Source: Cyclobacteriaceae bacterium (GTDB taxonomy: Bacteria > Bacteroidota > Bacteroidia > Cytophagales > Cyclobacteriaceae). Taken from it: a stretch of 5,255 nt of DNA. Position numbers and translations under genes: made by a program. The notes under the pieces are model-generated. The model was not told the DNA's origin and made no database searches. It saw only the letters and a program-made list of their open reading frames with translations. The stretch covers positions 1-5,255 of the forward strand of contig JAUUZS010000351.1 of NCBI GenBank assembly GCA_030589835.1, written 5' to 3'. Position 1 is the first letter of the stretch; every line of letters begins with the position of its first letter. Below are positions 1 to 5,255 of this stretch, piece after piece.

Positions 1-72
1 AAGGGGAAACCAAAGAGAAAATCGTTTAATTCACCTTTAACCCGAAATATGCATTAGAAAATCTATTCCGTA

Positions 73-173
73 CTGAAACTACTGCAAAACAGATCGTTAC
101 ACTCACTTATCTCAACTCACCATAGCGGTGCTATGCTTCGTTTCCATAAGTGCCTGTTTTATTGTACTTTCAG
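73..173. repeat. Imperfect ~100-bp inverted repeat (long hairpin) upstream of the sugar porter gene
   Basis: The two halves of this stretch can fold on each other. Positions 73-92 pair with 154-173 at 16 of 20 positions, including AAAACAG/CTGTTTT and CTGAAA/TTTCAG. CACTTAT at 104-110 pairs perfectly with ATAAGTG at 146-152, and CATAGC at 121-126 pairs perfectly with GCTATG at 130-135 around a GGT loop. An 11-base bulge (93-103) and a poorly paired internal loop (111-120 against 136-145) interrupt the stem. In all, about 33 of 43 possible pairs form. No long T-run follows on the plus strand, so it does not look like a plain terminator. It could be a dispersed REP/MITE-like repeat, the end of an upstream transcript, or a structured leader of the transporter mRNA. 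The pairing is seen directly; the role is unknown. Confidence 0.55.
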
Positions 174-198
174 CACTCATGACGAAGTTCTAATACAT

Positions 199-208
199 AA
201 CCCGGGTT
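199..208. promoter_or_regulatory. Perfect 10-bp palindrome, possible operator
   Basis: AACCCGGGTT is a perfect palindrome 19 bp before the transporter start codon. It stands out as a GC-rich core in an AT-rich leader, and its position would suit a repressor or activator site controlling the sugar porter. No regulator gene is in the window and no second copy was seen, so the operator role is only a suggestion. Confidence 0.25.
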
Positions 209-227
209 TAACTTTTTTTAGACTATT

Positions 228-1622
228 ATGATGAATGACACAAAGGAATTCAATAAGGGGTATTTATTTTTTATTGGAATTATAGCCGCTTTGGGTGGAT
301 TTTTATTTGGTTATGATACAGCAGTAATTTCTGGTACTATTGGCATGGTAAGTTCCAAATATCAATTGGATACTATCATGGAAGGCTGGTTTGTGAGTTC
401 AGCGCTAGTCGGATGCATTATTGGTGTTTCCTTTGCCGGAGAATTGAGTGACCGCTTTGGTCGAAAAAAGGCACTCATTGTTTCCGGGATATTATTTTCT
501 GTTTCTGCAATTGGCTGCGCGCTGTGTGGATCCCATACTGAATTGATTATTTACCGATTGATTGGGGGAGTGGGAGTAGGGGTTGCCTCTATGGTTTCGC
601 CACTGTATTTATCTGAGATATCACCGGCAAATATACGTGGAAGAATGGTGGTGCTTTATCAATTCGCCATCACAGTGGGGATTTTATGTGCTTATTTCGC
701 TAATGCTTTTATGCTGGGATTAAGTGAATCAATTAGCTCCTCAGAAGGCAGCTTAATAGACCTCGTTTTGGTCAAAGAGGTTTGGAGAGGCATGTTTGGA
801 AGCGAGGCTATTCCTGCCGTATTATTTTTTCTGGCTATGCTGTTAGTACCTGAGAGTCCGAGATGGTTTGCTGCCAAAAATAAAAAAGATGCAGCGCTTG
901 GCGTGTTGTCCAGGATCAACGGTCAACGGTCAGCAGAAATAGAACTCCAATCAATTAGCAACGCTCTTGAAAAAGAAGAAAAAGGTTCTTGGTTGGTATT
1001 GACTCATAAAGGGATTAGAACGGTGGTATGGATTGGAATCCTTTTGGCGGTCTTATCTCAGTTTACCGGGATAAATGCAATCATTTACTATGGCCCAAAA
1101 ATCATGGAAGAAGCCGGATTAAAATTAAGTGATGCATTAGGTGGACAAGTGATAATCGGGTTTGTAAATGTGACGGCTACTCTGTTTGCGATATGGAAAA
1201 TTGACACTTTTGGCCGGAAAAAATTGATGCGTGGTGGTGTGGCCAGTATGTTTGTTTCATTAGTTGCTGTTGGTGTTTTATTTCTAGCCGGATATACGCA
1301 AAGTATTTTCTTATTGATATTCATCGTCGCTTTCATTGCCTCTTATGCCATTGGTTACGGTCCTGTGATTTGGACCTTGTTATCCGAGATATATCCCACC
1401 AAAATCCGTGGACGGGCCATGTCAGTTGCTACACTATCACTTTGGGTTGGTGCAACGATTATCGGTCAAATTGTTCCGTGGATGTTAGATACATTGACGC
1501 CCGCAGGAACCTTTTTTGTATTTGCATTATGCTGCATTCCTGTGCCCTTCATTTTGAAAAGACTACCAGAAACGAAAGGGAAGTCCTTAGAGGAAATAGA
1601 AAGTTTCTGGCTTCAGAATTAG
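228..1622 (+). CDS. MFS sugar porter family transporter (XylE-like sugar/H+ symporter)
   Basis: A 464-residue inner-membrane protein with about twelve membrane segments, the normal length for the sugar porter family. It probably imports a monosaccharide with protons. Family signatures appear in order: GGFLFGYDTAVISG in TM1 (23-36), DRFGRKK in loop 2-3 (75-81), R110 and SEISPANIRGR (129-139), VPESPRW after TM6 (207-213), QFTGIN in TM7 (278-283), DTFGRKK (326-332), GYGPVIWTLLSEIYPTKIRG (376-395) and PETKGKSLEEIE at the C-terminus (447-458). Compared from memory with E. coli XylE, D30, R110, Q145, Q278, N283 and W382 match the proton-coupling and sugar-contact residues D27, R133, Q168, Q289, N294 and W392. 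The positions of Q288 and Q415 appear to be S277 and L405, so the substrate should not be assumed to be xylose. Two ATGs stand side by side (228 and 231) and either could be the start; no Shine-Dalgarno sequence is visible. No clear terminator hairpin follows. The protein type is secure, the substrate is not. Confidence 0.95.
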   Translation: MMNDTKEFNKGYLFFIGIIAALGGFLFGYDTAVISGTIGMVSSKYQLDTIMEGWFVSSALVGCIIGVSFAGELSDRFGRKKALIVSGILFSVSAIGCALCGSHTELIIYRLIGGVGVGVASMVSPLYLSEISPANIRGRMVVLYQFAITVGILCAYFANAFMLGLSESISSSEGSLIDLVLVKEVWRGMFGSEAIPAVLFFLAMLLVPESPRWFAAKNKKDAALGVLSRINGQRSAEIELQSISNALEKEEKGSWLVLTHKGIRTVVWIGILLAVLSQFTGINAIIYYGPKIMEEAGLKLSDALGGQVIIGFVNVTATLFAIWKIDTFGRKKLMRGGVASMFVSLVAVGVLFLAGYTQSIFLLIFIVAFIASYAIGYGPVIWTLLSEIYPTKIRGRAMSVATLSLWVGATIIGQIVPWMLDTLTPAGTFFVFALCCIPVPFILKRLPETKGKSLEEIESFWLQN

Positions 1623-1873
1623 GTTATGATTTTTCACTTTCTCCCATTTCCCATTGAATTTGAGACTTAATAATTTTTTGTATTTCATAATTTTAAATAT
1701 GCCATAAGCGCAAATCACAATCATCTCAAGAGACTTGTTGGGAGTAAGCAATGTAAAATCATGTATATAAAATTAGGAACATGAAACCTGTTAACCTCCC
1801 TGATGAATTTCTCAATTAGTATATTTTTAATTTTGTAGCTGTATATTTAGGATTATAATCTACCCGACTTTTT

Positions 1874-2644
1874 ATGGAAAAGACAAAAAAATCTGTCGAG
1901 CAAAAGCGTGATGACGTCTATGCTGCTGAATCTGAAAAAACCGGATTAGGAGGTTTTCTTGAATCTACGATCCGACGATTTCGTATGGTTAGTTTTATGA
2001 TAACACTTGCCACACTGTATTTTTTGGTTATGCTAGCCATGGGAATATCGGTCACTCCCGGAGTATATTTCTACAACTTTGCGCTTGATTCTACTGCACA
2101 ATGGCCTCAGTTTTTTCATTATCTTTCCATTGGTTTTTCAATAGTATTTGGATACTTTTTATATGGCTGTTCAATGATTTTTGTCATCCCATTATTCAAC
2201 TTCCTGATGCCGTTTAGAGTGAAACCTTTTCGGGGGAGTTACTTCTCATTAGCTACTATTCCTTGGTATTTTCACAATACATATATTTATGTAGTGAGAT
2301 ACACATTCCTGGAGTTTTTTACACCTTCTCCATTGAATATGTTATTTTATAAAATGATGGGAATGAAGATTGGTAAGCATTCCCACATCAACACGACAAA
2401 CATATCAGATGCAGCCCTGATTGAAATTGGTGATAGAGTTACGATTGGAGGCTCTGCCACTATTTTTGCGCATTATGCATCCAAAGGATTTTTGGTTCTT
2501 GAGCCAGTGAAAATAAAGGCAGGGGCTACAATAGGCATCAAAGCGACTGTGATGGGTGATGTGGAAATAGGAGAGGGTGTGGTGATTGGCCCACATGAAG
2601 TAGTGATGCCTAAGTCAAGAATTCCTGATGTGGTGAAGGAATAA
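1874..2644 (+). CDS. Membrane-anchored left-handed beta-helix (hexapeptide-repeat) transferase-like protein
   Basis: A 256-residue protein in two parts. The N-terminus (1-37) is charged and cytoplasmic-looking. Hydrophobic stretches follow at about 38-60 and 82-112, and a further aromatic-rich amphipathic stretch spans roughly 120-158. From about 160 onward there are isoleucine/valine/glycine-spaced imperfect hexapeptides (MKIGKHSHINTT, LIEIGDRVTIGG, VKIKAGATIGIKATVMGDVEIGEGVVIG), typical of a left-handed parallel beta-helix. Such domains usually act in trimers as acyl- or acetyltransferases. H200 in IFAHYAS is a plausible catalytic histidine, by analogy only. The layout recalls the C-terminal membrane plus beta-helix part of Pls/PosA-type proteins and sugar O-acetyltransferases. 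The chain ends soon after VVMPKS, without the PGEVWGGxPAK-like tail seen in many acetyltransferases. The 251-bp upstream spacer suggests its own promoter. It converges on the P450 gene. Donor and acceptor cannot be told from sequence. Confidence 0.75.
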   Translation: MEKTKKSVEQKRDDVYAAESEKTGLGGFLESTIRRFRMVSFMITLATLYFLVMLAMGISVTPGVYFYNFALDSTAQWPQFFHYLSIGFSIVFGYFLYGCSMIFVIPLFNFLMPFRVKPFRGSYFSLATIPWYFHNTYIYVVRYTFLEFFTPSPLNMLFYKMMGMKIGKHSHINTTNISDAALIEIGDRVTIGGSATIFAHYASKGFLVLEPVKIKAGATIGIKATVMGDVEIGEGVVIGPHEVVMPKSRIPDVVKE

Positions 2645-2699
2645 CTTAAAACTTGGAACTTTGTCAAAGTTCTAAACTTTGACAAAGCTAAGTTTTAAG
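2645..2699. terminator. Strong bidirectional terminator hairpin between convergent genes
   Basis: The left arm at 2645-2671 and right arm at 2675-2699 form an almost complete stem around a CTA loop. CTTAAAACTT pairs with AAGTTTTAAG over 10 bp at the base, and CTTTGTCAAAGTT (2659-2671) pairs with AACTTTGACAAAG (2675-2687) over 13 bp at the top, separated by a 4-by-2 internal loop. Each upper arm is itself nearly palindromic (AACTTTG-N-CAAAGTT), so the element consists of two inverted copies of one short palindrome. It begins at the base after the stop codon of the beta-helix gene and overlaps the stop and last three codons of the P450 gene. Its place between two converging stop codons supports use as a terminator in both directions. 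There is no long pure T-tract; the A/T-rich stem base may serve instead. Confidence 0.8.
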
Positions 2700-3989
2700 C
2701 TTTACTAAAATCTCCCTATCCGGCCTCAACGTGATCGAATAATCATAGCCTACAGGTTCCATGGTTTTTAAGTGCATATCCGGGAAATGCTTCAAAATAT
2801 TGACAAGTAGTATGGTAATTTCCATGACTGCAAAGTATTGACCGATGCACACCCTTGGGCCTCCGCCAAATGGAAAAAAGGCATATTTATGTGAAAGTTC
2901 TTTATCAAATCGTTCAGGTGCAAATTGTTTTGGAGTTTCCCAAAATCCAGGATGATGATGCACCATAAAAGGGCTAAAAATTATTCTATCTCCTTTATGA
3001 ATAGCGTATTCTCCAAAGTGGTCTTCACCATCTGCCTCTCTTGCAAGTATCCAGACAGGAGCGAACATGCGCAAAGCTTCATTGATCACATTTTGAATAA
3101 AATAGTTTTCAGTAGCATCCCATGGATTATTGATGCTTTTTAGCTCATGGATCAATTTGTTTCTTAAAGAGGAGTCTCTTAATATATAATTCAATATCCA
3201 TGTCATGGCCATAGCGGTAGTCTCGTGCCCGGCAAGGAAAAGTGTCATTACCTCATCGCGTAATTGCAGGTCTGAAAGTCCCTCTCCTGTTTCTTCATTT
3301 TTTAAAGAAATCAGTTGGCTCAGAAGATCCAGGTTTAAATTTTCCTTTTTATACTGAATAATTTCATGAATCATTTTATCCAATATTTTAACCGTAGATT
3401 TAAATTTTCGATTGTCTTTTGTTGGTATCCAGATGGGTGCAGCGAGGGGAGAGGTGATGCGGTTCACCATAAATTTTAATACAAAGGGCAAATGCTGCTC
3501 GACAGTCTTGCCCTCTTTGTCCAGGTCAACGCCCAGCATTGTTTTTGAAATGATCTGAAGTGTCACCCGGGTCATTTCAGTAGCGAGTTCTATCTCTTGC
3601 TTCATTTTCCATCGATCCACTAAATGCATTGAAAAATCATGCATTTCCTGCGCATATGTTTTGATCTGGTCTCTATGAAAAGCAGGCTGAATGGTACGTC
3701 GTTGAGATCGCCAGTAATCTCCATCGCTGGTAAAAATGCCATCGCCAAGTAGCAAGGCCAATTTCCTGTAAGCGGCACTCTTTTTATAATTTCGATGATT
3801 TTCCTGTAGAATTCGTTGGATATAATCGGGATGATTGACGAAAATAAGCCTTCGGTTGGCTACCCGAAACGTAAATATATCTCCATGAATTGCCTGATGT
3901 TTTTGAAGAAATGCCAACGGATCTTTGACGTAGGTTTTCATATGACCCAGCAAGCTGCCGGACGATATTTCAGGAATTGGTTTACTCAT
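2688..3989 (-). CDS. Cytochrome P450 (soluble, bacterial)
   Basis: A 433-residue haem-thiolate monooxygenase, full length for a bacterial P450, with no N-terminal membrane anchor. Landmarks in order: WRSQRR in helix C (W93, R97, haem propionate contact), AGHETT in the I-helix (253-258, oxygen activation), ExxR in the K-helix (E304-R307), APERF (357-361) and the haem loop FPFGGGPRVCIGQYFA (372-387), with C381 as the iron ligand. All essential residues are present, so it should be active. The AGHETT/PERF/FGGGPRxCIG style resembles the bacterial relatives of the CYP102/CYP110/CYP120 group, whose known members act on fatty acids, terpenes or retinoids; the substrate here is not predictable. The start chosen is the ATG at 3989. 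The frame stays open to an ATG at 4097, but those 36 extra residues would overlap the aldolase gene and are not P450-like. It lies 58 bp downstream of the aldolase stop. No ferredoxin or reductase gene is in the window. Confidence 0.95.
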   Translation of the reverse strand: MSKPIPEISSGSLLGHMKTYVKDPLAFLQKHQAIHGDIFTFRVANRRLIFVNHPDYIQRILQENHRNYKKSAAYRKLALLLGDGIFTSDGDYWRSQRRTIQPAFHRDQIKTYAQEMHDFSMHLVDRWKMKQEIELATEMTRVTLQIISKTMLGVDLDKEGKTVEQHLPFVLKFMVNRITSPLAAPIWIPTKDNRKFKSTVKILDKMIHEIIQYKKENLNLDLLSQLISLKNEETGEGLSDLQLRDEVMTLFLAGHETTAMAMTWILNYILRDSSLRNKLIHELKSINNPWDATENYFIQNVINEALRMFAPVWILAREADGEDHFGEYAIHKGDRIIFSPFMVHHHPGFWETPKQFAPERFDKELSHKYAFFPFGGGPRVCIGQYFAVMEITILLVNILKHFPDMHLKTMEPVGYDYSITLRPDREILVKLKT

Positions 3990-4047
3990 CTGTGCAATAT
4001 GATTTGAGCCTAAAAAAAAGTCTTTATGAGCGAATAAAAAGTTAACT

Positions 4048-4692
4048 TTATCTATTCTCTTTGTAATGTACAATATTACTGGAAAACTCTCTGGCAATTT
4101 TACTAAGTCTTCCCCATTCCTCGTTGCTGATTATTTCTGCATTGGTAAAACTACCGCCAACTCCCACGCATACCGAGCCCATGTCAAACCATTTGTCGAT
4201 ATTGTCGGGAGTGACTCCCCCTGTGGGCATGAGTTTGATGTGTGGGAAAGGAGCCAAAACCGCTTTTATGTATTTCATTCCCAGCACTTCTGCAGGAAAT
4301 ACTTTGATCACATCTGCTCCCCACTCGTTGGCCTGGAAGATCTCTCCCGGAGTAAACGCTCCTGAAAATACCGGTTTCTCCAAGGCATGACATGTTTCTA
4401 TAATTTCCTTTTTTGTAATGGGAGTGACTACAAATTCTGCACCGGCTTCAATGGCTTTTTGTGCCATTTCAGCATCTGTAACGGTGCCTACACCAGGAAT
4501 AATTCCGTCAATTTTTGTTAAGTCAGCAATGCACTCCAGGGCATTGGGCGTATTCATCGTTACTTCAATGGTATGAATGCCGCCCTCTAGAATTGATTTT
4601 GCTGCAGGAGTAATTTTTTTTGGGTCTTTCAATCTCAGAATGGCAATAATACCACCTTCAAGAATTTTATTGAGAATTTCGATTCTATTCAT
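4048..4692 (-). CDS. KDPG/KHG-family aldolase (2-dehydro-3-deoxy-phosphogluconate aldolase-like)
   Basis: A 214-residue class I aldolase of the Eda family, normal length for this single TIM-barrel enzyme, expected to act as a cytoplasmic trimer. The family reaction is reversible cleavage of 2-keto-3-deoxy-6-phosphogluconate to pyruvate and glyceraldehyde 3-phosphate. K130 in VIKVFPAE is the Schiff-base lysine (K133 in E. coli), E43 in IEVT the catalytic glutamate (E45), GVGTV (67-71) and VVTP (88-91) are the barrel substrate strands, and PTGGV (156-160) and VGVGGS (176-181) form the phosphate site. At the place of E. coli R49 this protein has N47 (EVTMNTP), more like the KDPGal aldolase DgoA (LNSP) or other Arg-less relatives, so the exact sugar acid is uncertain. 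Five bases (AAAAC) separate it from the ytoQ stop, a strong sign of co-transcription. No dehydratase, KDG kinase or oxidoreductase partner is visible. Confidence 0.93.
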   Translation of the reverse strand: MNRIEILNKILEGGIIAILRLKDPKKITPAAKSILEGGIHTIEVTMNTPNALECIADLTKIDGIIPGVGTVTDAEMAQKAIEAGAEFVVTPITKKEIIETCHALEKPVFSGAFTPGEIFQANEWGADVIKVFPAEVLGMKYIKAVLAPFPHIKLMPTGGVTPDNIDKWFDMGSVCVGVGGSFTNAEIISNEEWGRLSKIAREFSSNIVHYKENR

Positions 4693-4697
4693 GTTTT

Positions 4698-5144
4698 CTA
4701 TTGTTGAGTTGTGGTGTAATTTAGAATCTCTACTACCTGTGAGGAATTTTTGGCGACAGCCATAGCCTGGGCATCAACCTCTTTAAGGGCATGCGTAAAC
4801 TCATCCGGATGGATGACGATATATGGTTTTCCCAGAGCGGCGGCTTGGCCTGTATCAAATGCAGCATTCCACTGTCGGTATTTTTCACCGAATTTTATAA
4901 TGACTATATCTGCTTTCTGAATTCCGGTTTTTGTGCGCATGGAATTTATTTTGGCGGCCTTGTGATCATGCCAGAATTTTTCCTGTTCCGATCCTAGAAT
5001 AGTAGCGCCAACATCGTCGCTGGCCTCATGGACTGTTACTGGAGTTAAAAACTCAATTGGCAGATTGCTGGCTTCGCATCCGGTAATGATTTCTTCTCTC
5101 CAATTGCTATGGATTTCTCCGGATAGGTAAACGATTAGTTTCAT
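4698..5144 (-). CDS. ytoQ: YtoQ family protein (nucleoside 2-deoxyribosyltransferase-like fold)
   Basis: A 148-residue soluble protein recognised by its close match to remembered Bacillus subtilis YtoQ: YLSGEIHSNWREEI at 6-19, DHKAAKIN (60-67) and FGEKYRQWNAAFD (85-97). The length is that of the family. The biochemical role of YtoQ proteins is not established to my knowledge. The overall pattern, beta-strand LIVYLSGEI at the start, KADIVIIKFG in the middle and then D97-x-G followed by ALGKPYIVIHP, resembles the nucleoside 2-deoxyribosyltransferase/TIR-like fold, where the motif before ALGKP normally carries a catalytic glutamate; here the corresponding residue seems to be D97. A nucleotide- or nucleoside-related substrate is therefore possible but is inference. 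It lies between the SDR-like gene (10 bp upstream) and the aldolase gene (5 bp downstream), so all three are probably one operon. The ATG at 5144 is the natural start, as the conserved motif begins almost at once. Confidence 0.88.
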   Translation of the reverse strand: MKLIVYLSGEIHSNWREEIITGCEASNLPIEFLTPVTVHEASDDVGATILGSEQEKFWHDHKAAKINSMRTKTGIQKADIVIIKFGEKYRQWNAAFDTGQAAALGKPYIVIHPDEFTHALKEVDAQAMAVAKNSSQVVEILNYTTTQQ

Positions 5145-5154
5145 AATAATTAGC

Positions 5155-5255
5155 TTATATCAGCCCATCACGATCCAACTGCTCAACATGTTCTATTAAT
5201 GTTTGGTTTATGGGAGTGTATTCAATTCCCAAATCAGTTTTAGAATACGTGTTAT
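5155..5255 (-). CDS. C-terminal end of a probable NAD-dependent epimerase/dihydroflavonol-reductase-like SDR (partial)
   Basis: Only the last 32 codons are in the window; the gene continues past the right edge. The frame is open from the edge to a TAA at 5155-5157. The tail contains NTYSKTDLGIEYTPINQTL followed by IEHVEQLDRDGLI. The order Ser-Lys, then Leu-Gly-Ile, a Tyr-Thr-Pro-like strand and a final amphipathic helix is the usual ending of extended short-chain dehydrogenases (SxKxxxxLGxxxxPxxxTLxxxVxxL), such as dihydroflavonol reductases, aldehyde reductases and sugar epimerases. The catalytic YxxxK and the Rossmann GxxGxxG lie outside the window, so the class is inferred from the tail alone. 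It is 10 bp upstream of ytoQ and likely leads the same operon. An unrelated protein with a similar tail cannot be excluded. Confidence 0.6.
   Translation of the reverse strand, partial: NTYSKTDLGIEYTPINQTLIEHVEQLDRDGLI

Noticed and set aside
3..29. Possible C-terminal tail of an upstream plus-strand gene (GETKEKIV then TAA).
   Set aside because: Only eight codons are present, and the other two frames also run from the edge to a stop within about 60 bases, so no frame can be preferred.
112..180. A 22-codon minus-strand reading frame (ATG at 180, TGA at 112-114) beginning MSAESTIKQALMETK.
   Set aside because: It looks protein-like but lies entirely inside the inverted repeat, is very short and has no supporting context. 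Chance is more likely.
917..930. Tandem 7-bp repeat CAACGGT CAACGGT inside the transporter gene.
   Set aside because: Only two units, in frame with the cytoplasmic-loop codons; no sign of slippage or function.
1623..1873. 251-bp spacer between the transporter and the beta-helix gene.
   Set aside because: No gene, RNA or convincing hairpin terminator was found. TATATTTA at 1842-1849 resembles the Bacteroidota -7 box (TAnnTTTG), but no TTTG-type -33 box is at the right distance and such matches are common in AT-rich DNA.
3990..4097. N-terminal extension of the P450 frame up to an ATG at 4097.
   Set aside because: The added 36 residues would overlap the end of the aldolase gene by 50 bp and do not resemble a P450 N-terminus; the ATG at 3989 gives the normal length.
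4066..4393. Open frames of 69-99 codons overlapping the aldolase gene on both strands.
   Set aside because: They are shadows of the aldolase coding frame. Their translations show no family motif and the aldolase is intact.
1..5255. CRISPR array, tRNA/rRNA, insertion sequence, toxin-antitoxin or phage-defence system.
   Set aside because: No repeat-spacer pattern, transposase, terminal repeats with target duplications, tRNA-like cloverleaf or defence-protein motif was recognised on either strand.

Overview
The window is AT-rich bacterial DNA. None of the start codons examined has a convincing Shine-Dalgarno sequence, and the spacers ahead of genes are A/T-rich. Together with the protein types (a Bacteroidota-like sugar porter, a soluble P450 with an AGHETT I-helix, a YtoQ homologue), this suggests Bacteroidota, perhaps Cytophagales. 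That assignment is inference from style, not from a marker gene.

Layout. Positions 1-227 are non-coding as far as can be seen and hold a long imperfect inverted repeat (73-173) and a perfect 10-bp palindrome (199-208). Two plus-strand genes follow: a complete XylE-like sugar/H+ symporter of the MFS sugar porter family (228-1622), then, after a 251-bp spacer, a membrane-anchored left-handed beta-helix (hexapeptide) transferase (1874-2644). This gene converges on a minus-strand block. Between the two stop codons lies a very strong hairpin (2645-2699) built from two copies of a near-palindrome, evidently a shared terminator.

The minus-strand block reads from the right edge leftward: the C-terminal end of a probable NAD-dependent epimerase/dihydroflavonol-reductase-like SDR (5155-5255, cut by the window), a YtoQ-family protein (4698-5144), a KDPG/KHG-family aldolase (4048-4692) and a complete soluble cytochrome P450 (2688-3989). 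Gaps are 10, 5 and 58 bp, so the first three look like one transcript and the P450 may be on it too.

How the genes work together is only partly readable. The transporter and the aldolase are both parts of sugar or sugar-acid use, but they lie on opposite strands, separated by unrelated genes, and no dehydratase, kinase or dehydrogenase of an Entner-Doudoroff-type route is visible. The P450 has no redox partner in the window. No mobile element, CRISPR array, RNA gene or defence system was recognised. The most unusual items are the two inverted-repeat structures, the uncharacterised YtoQ protein in an operon with an aldolase, and altered substrate-site residues in the transporter and the aldolase.
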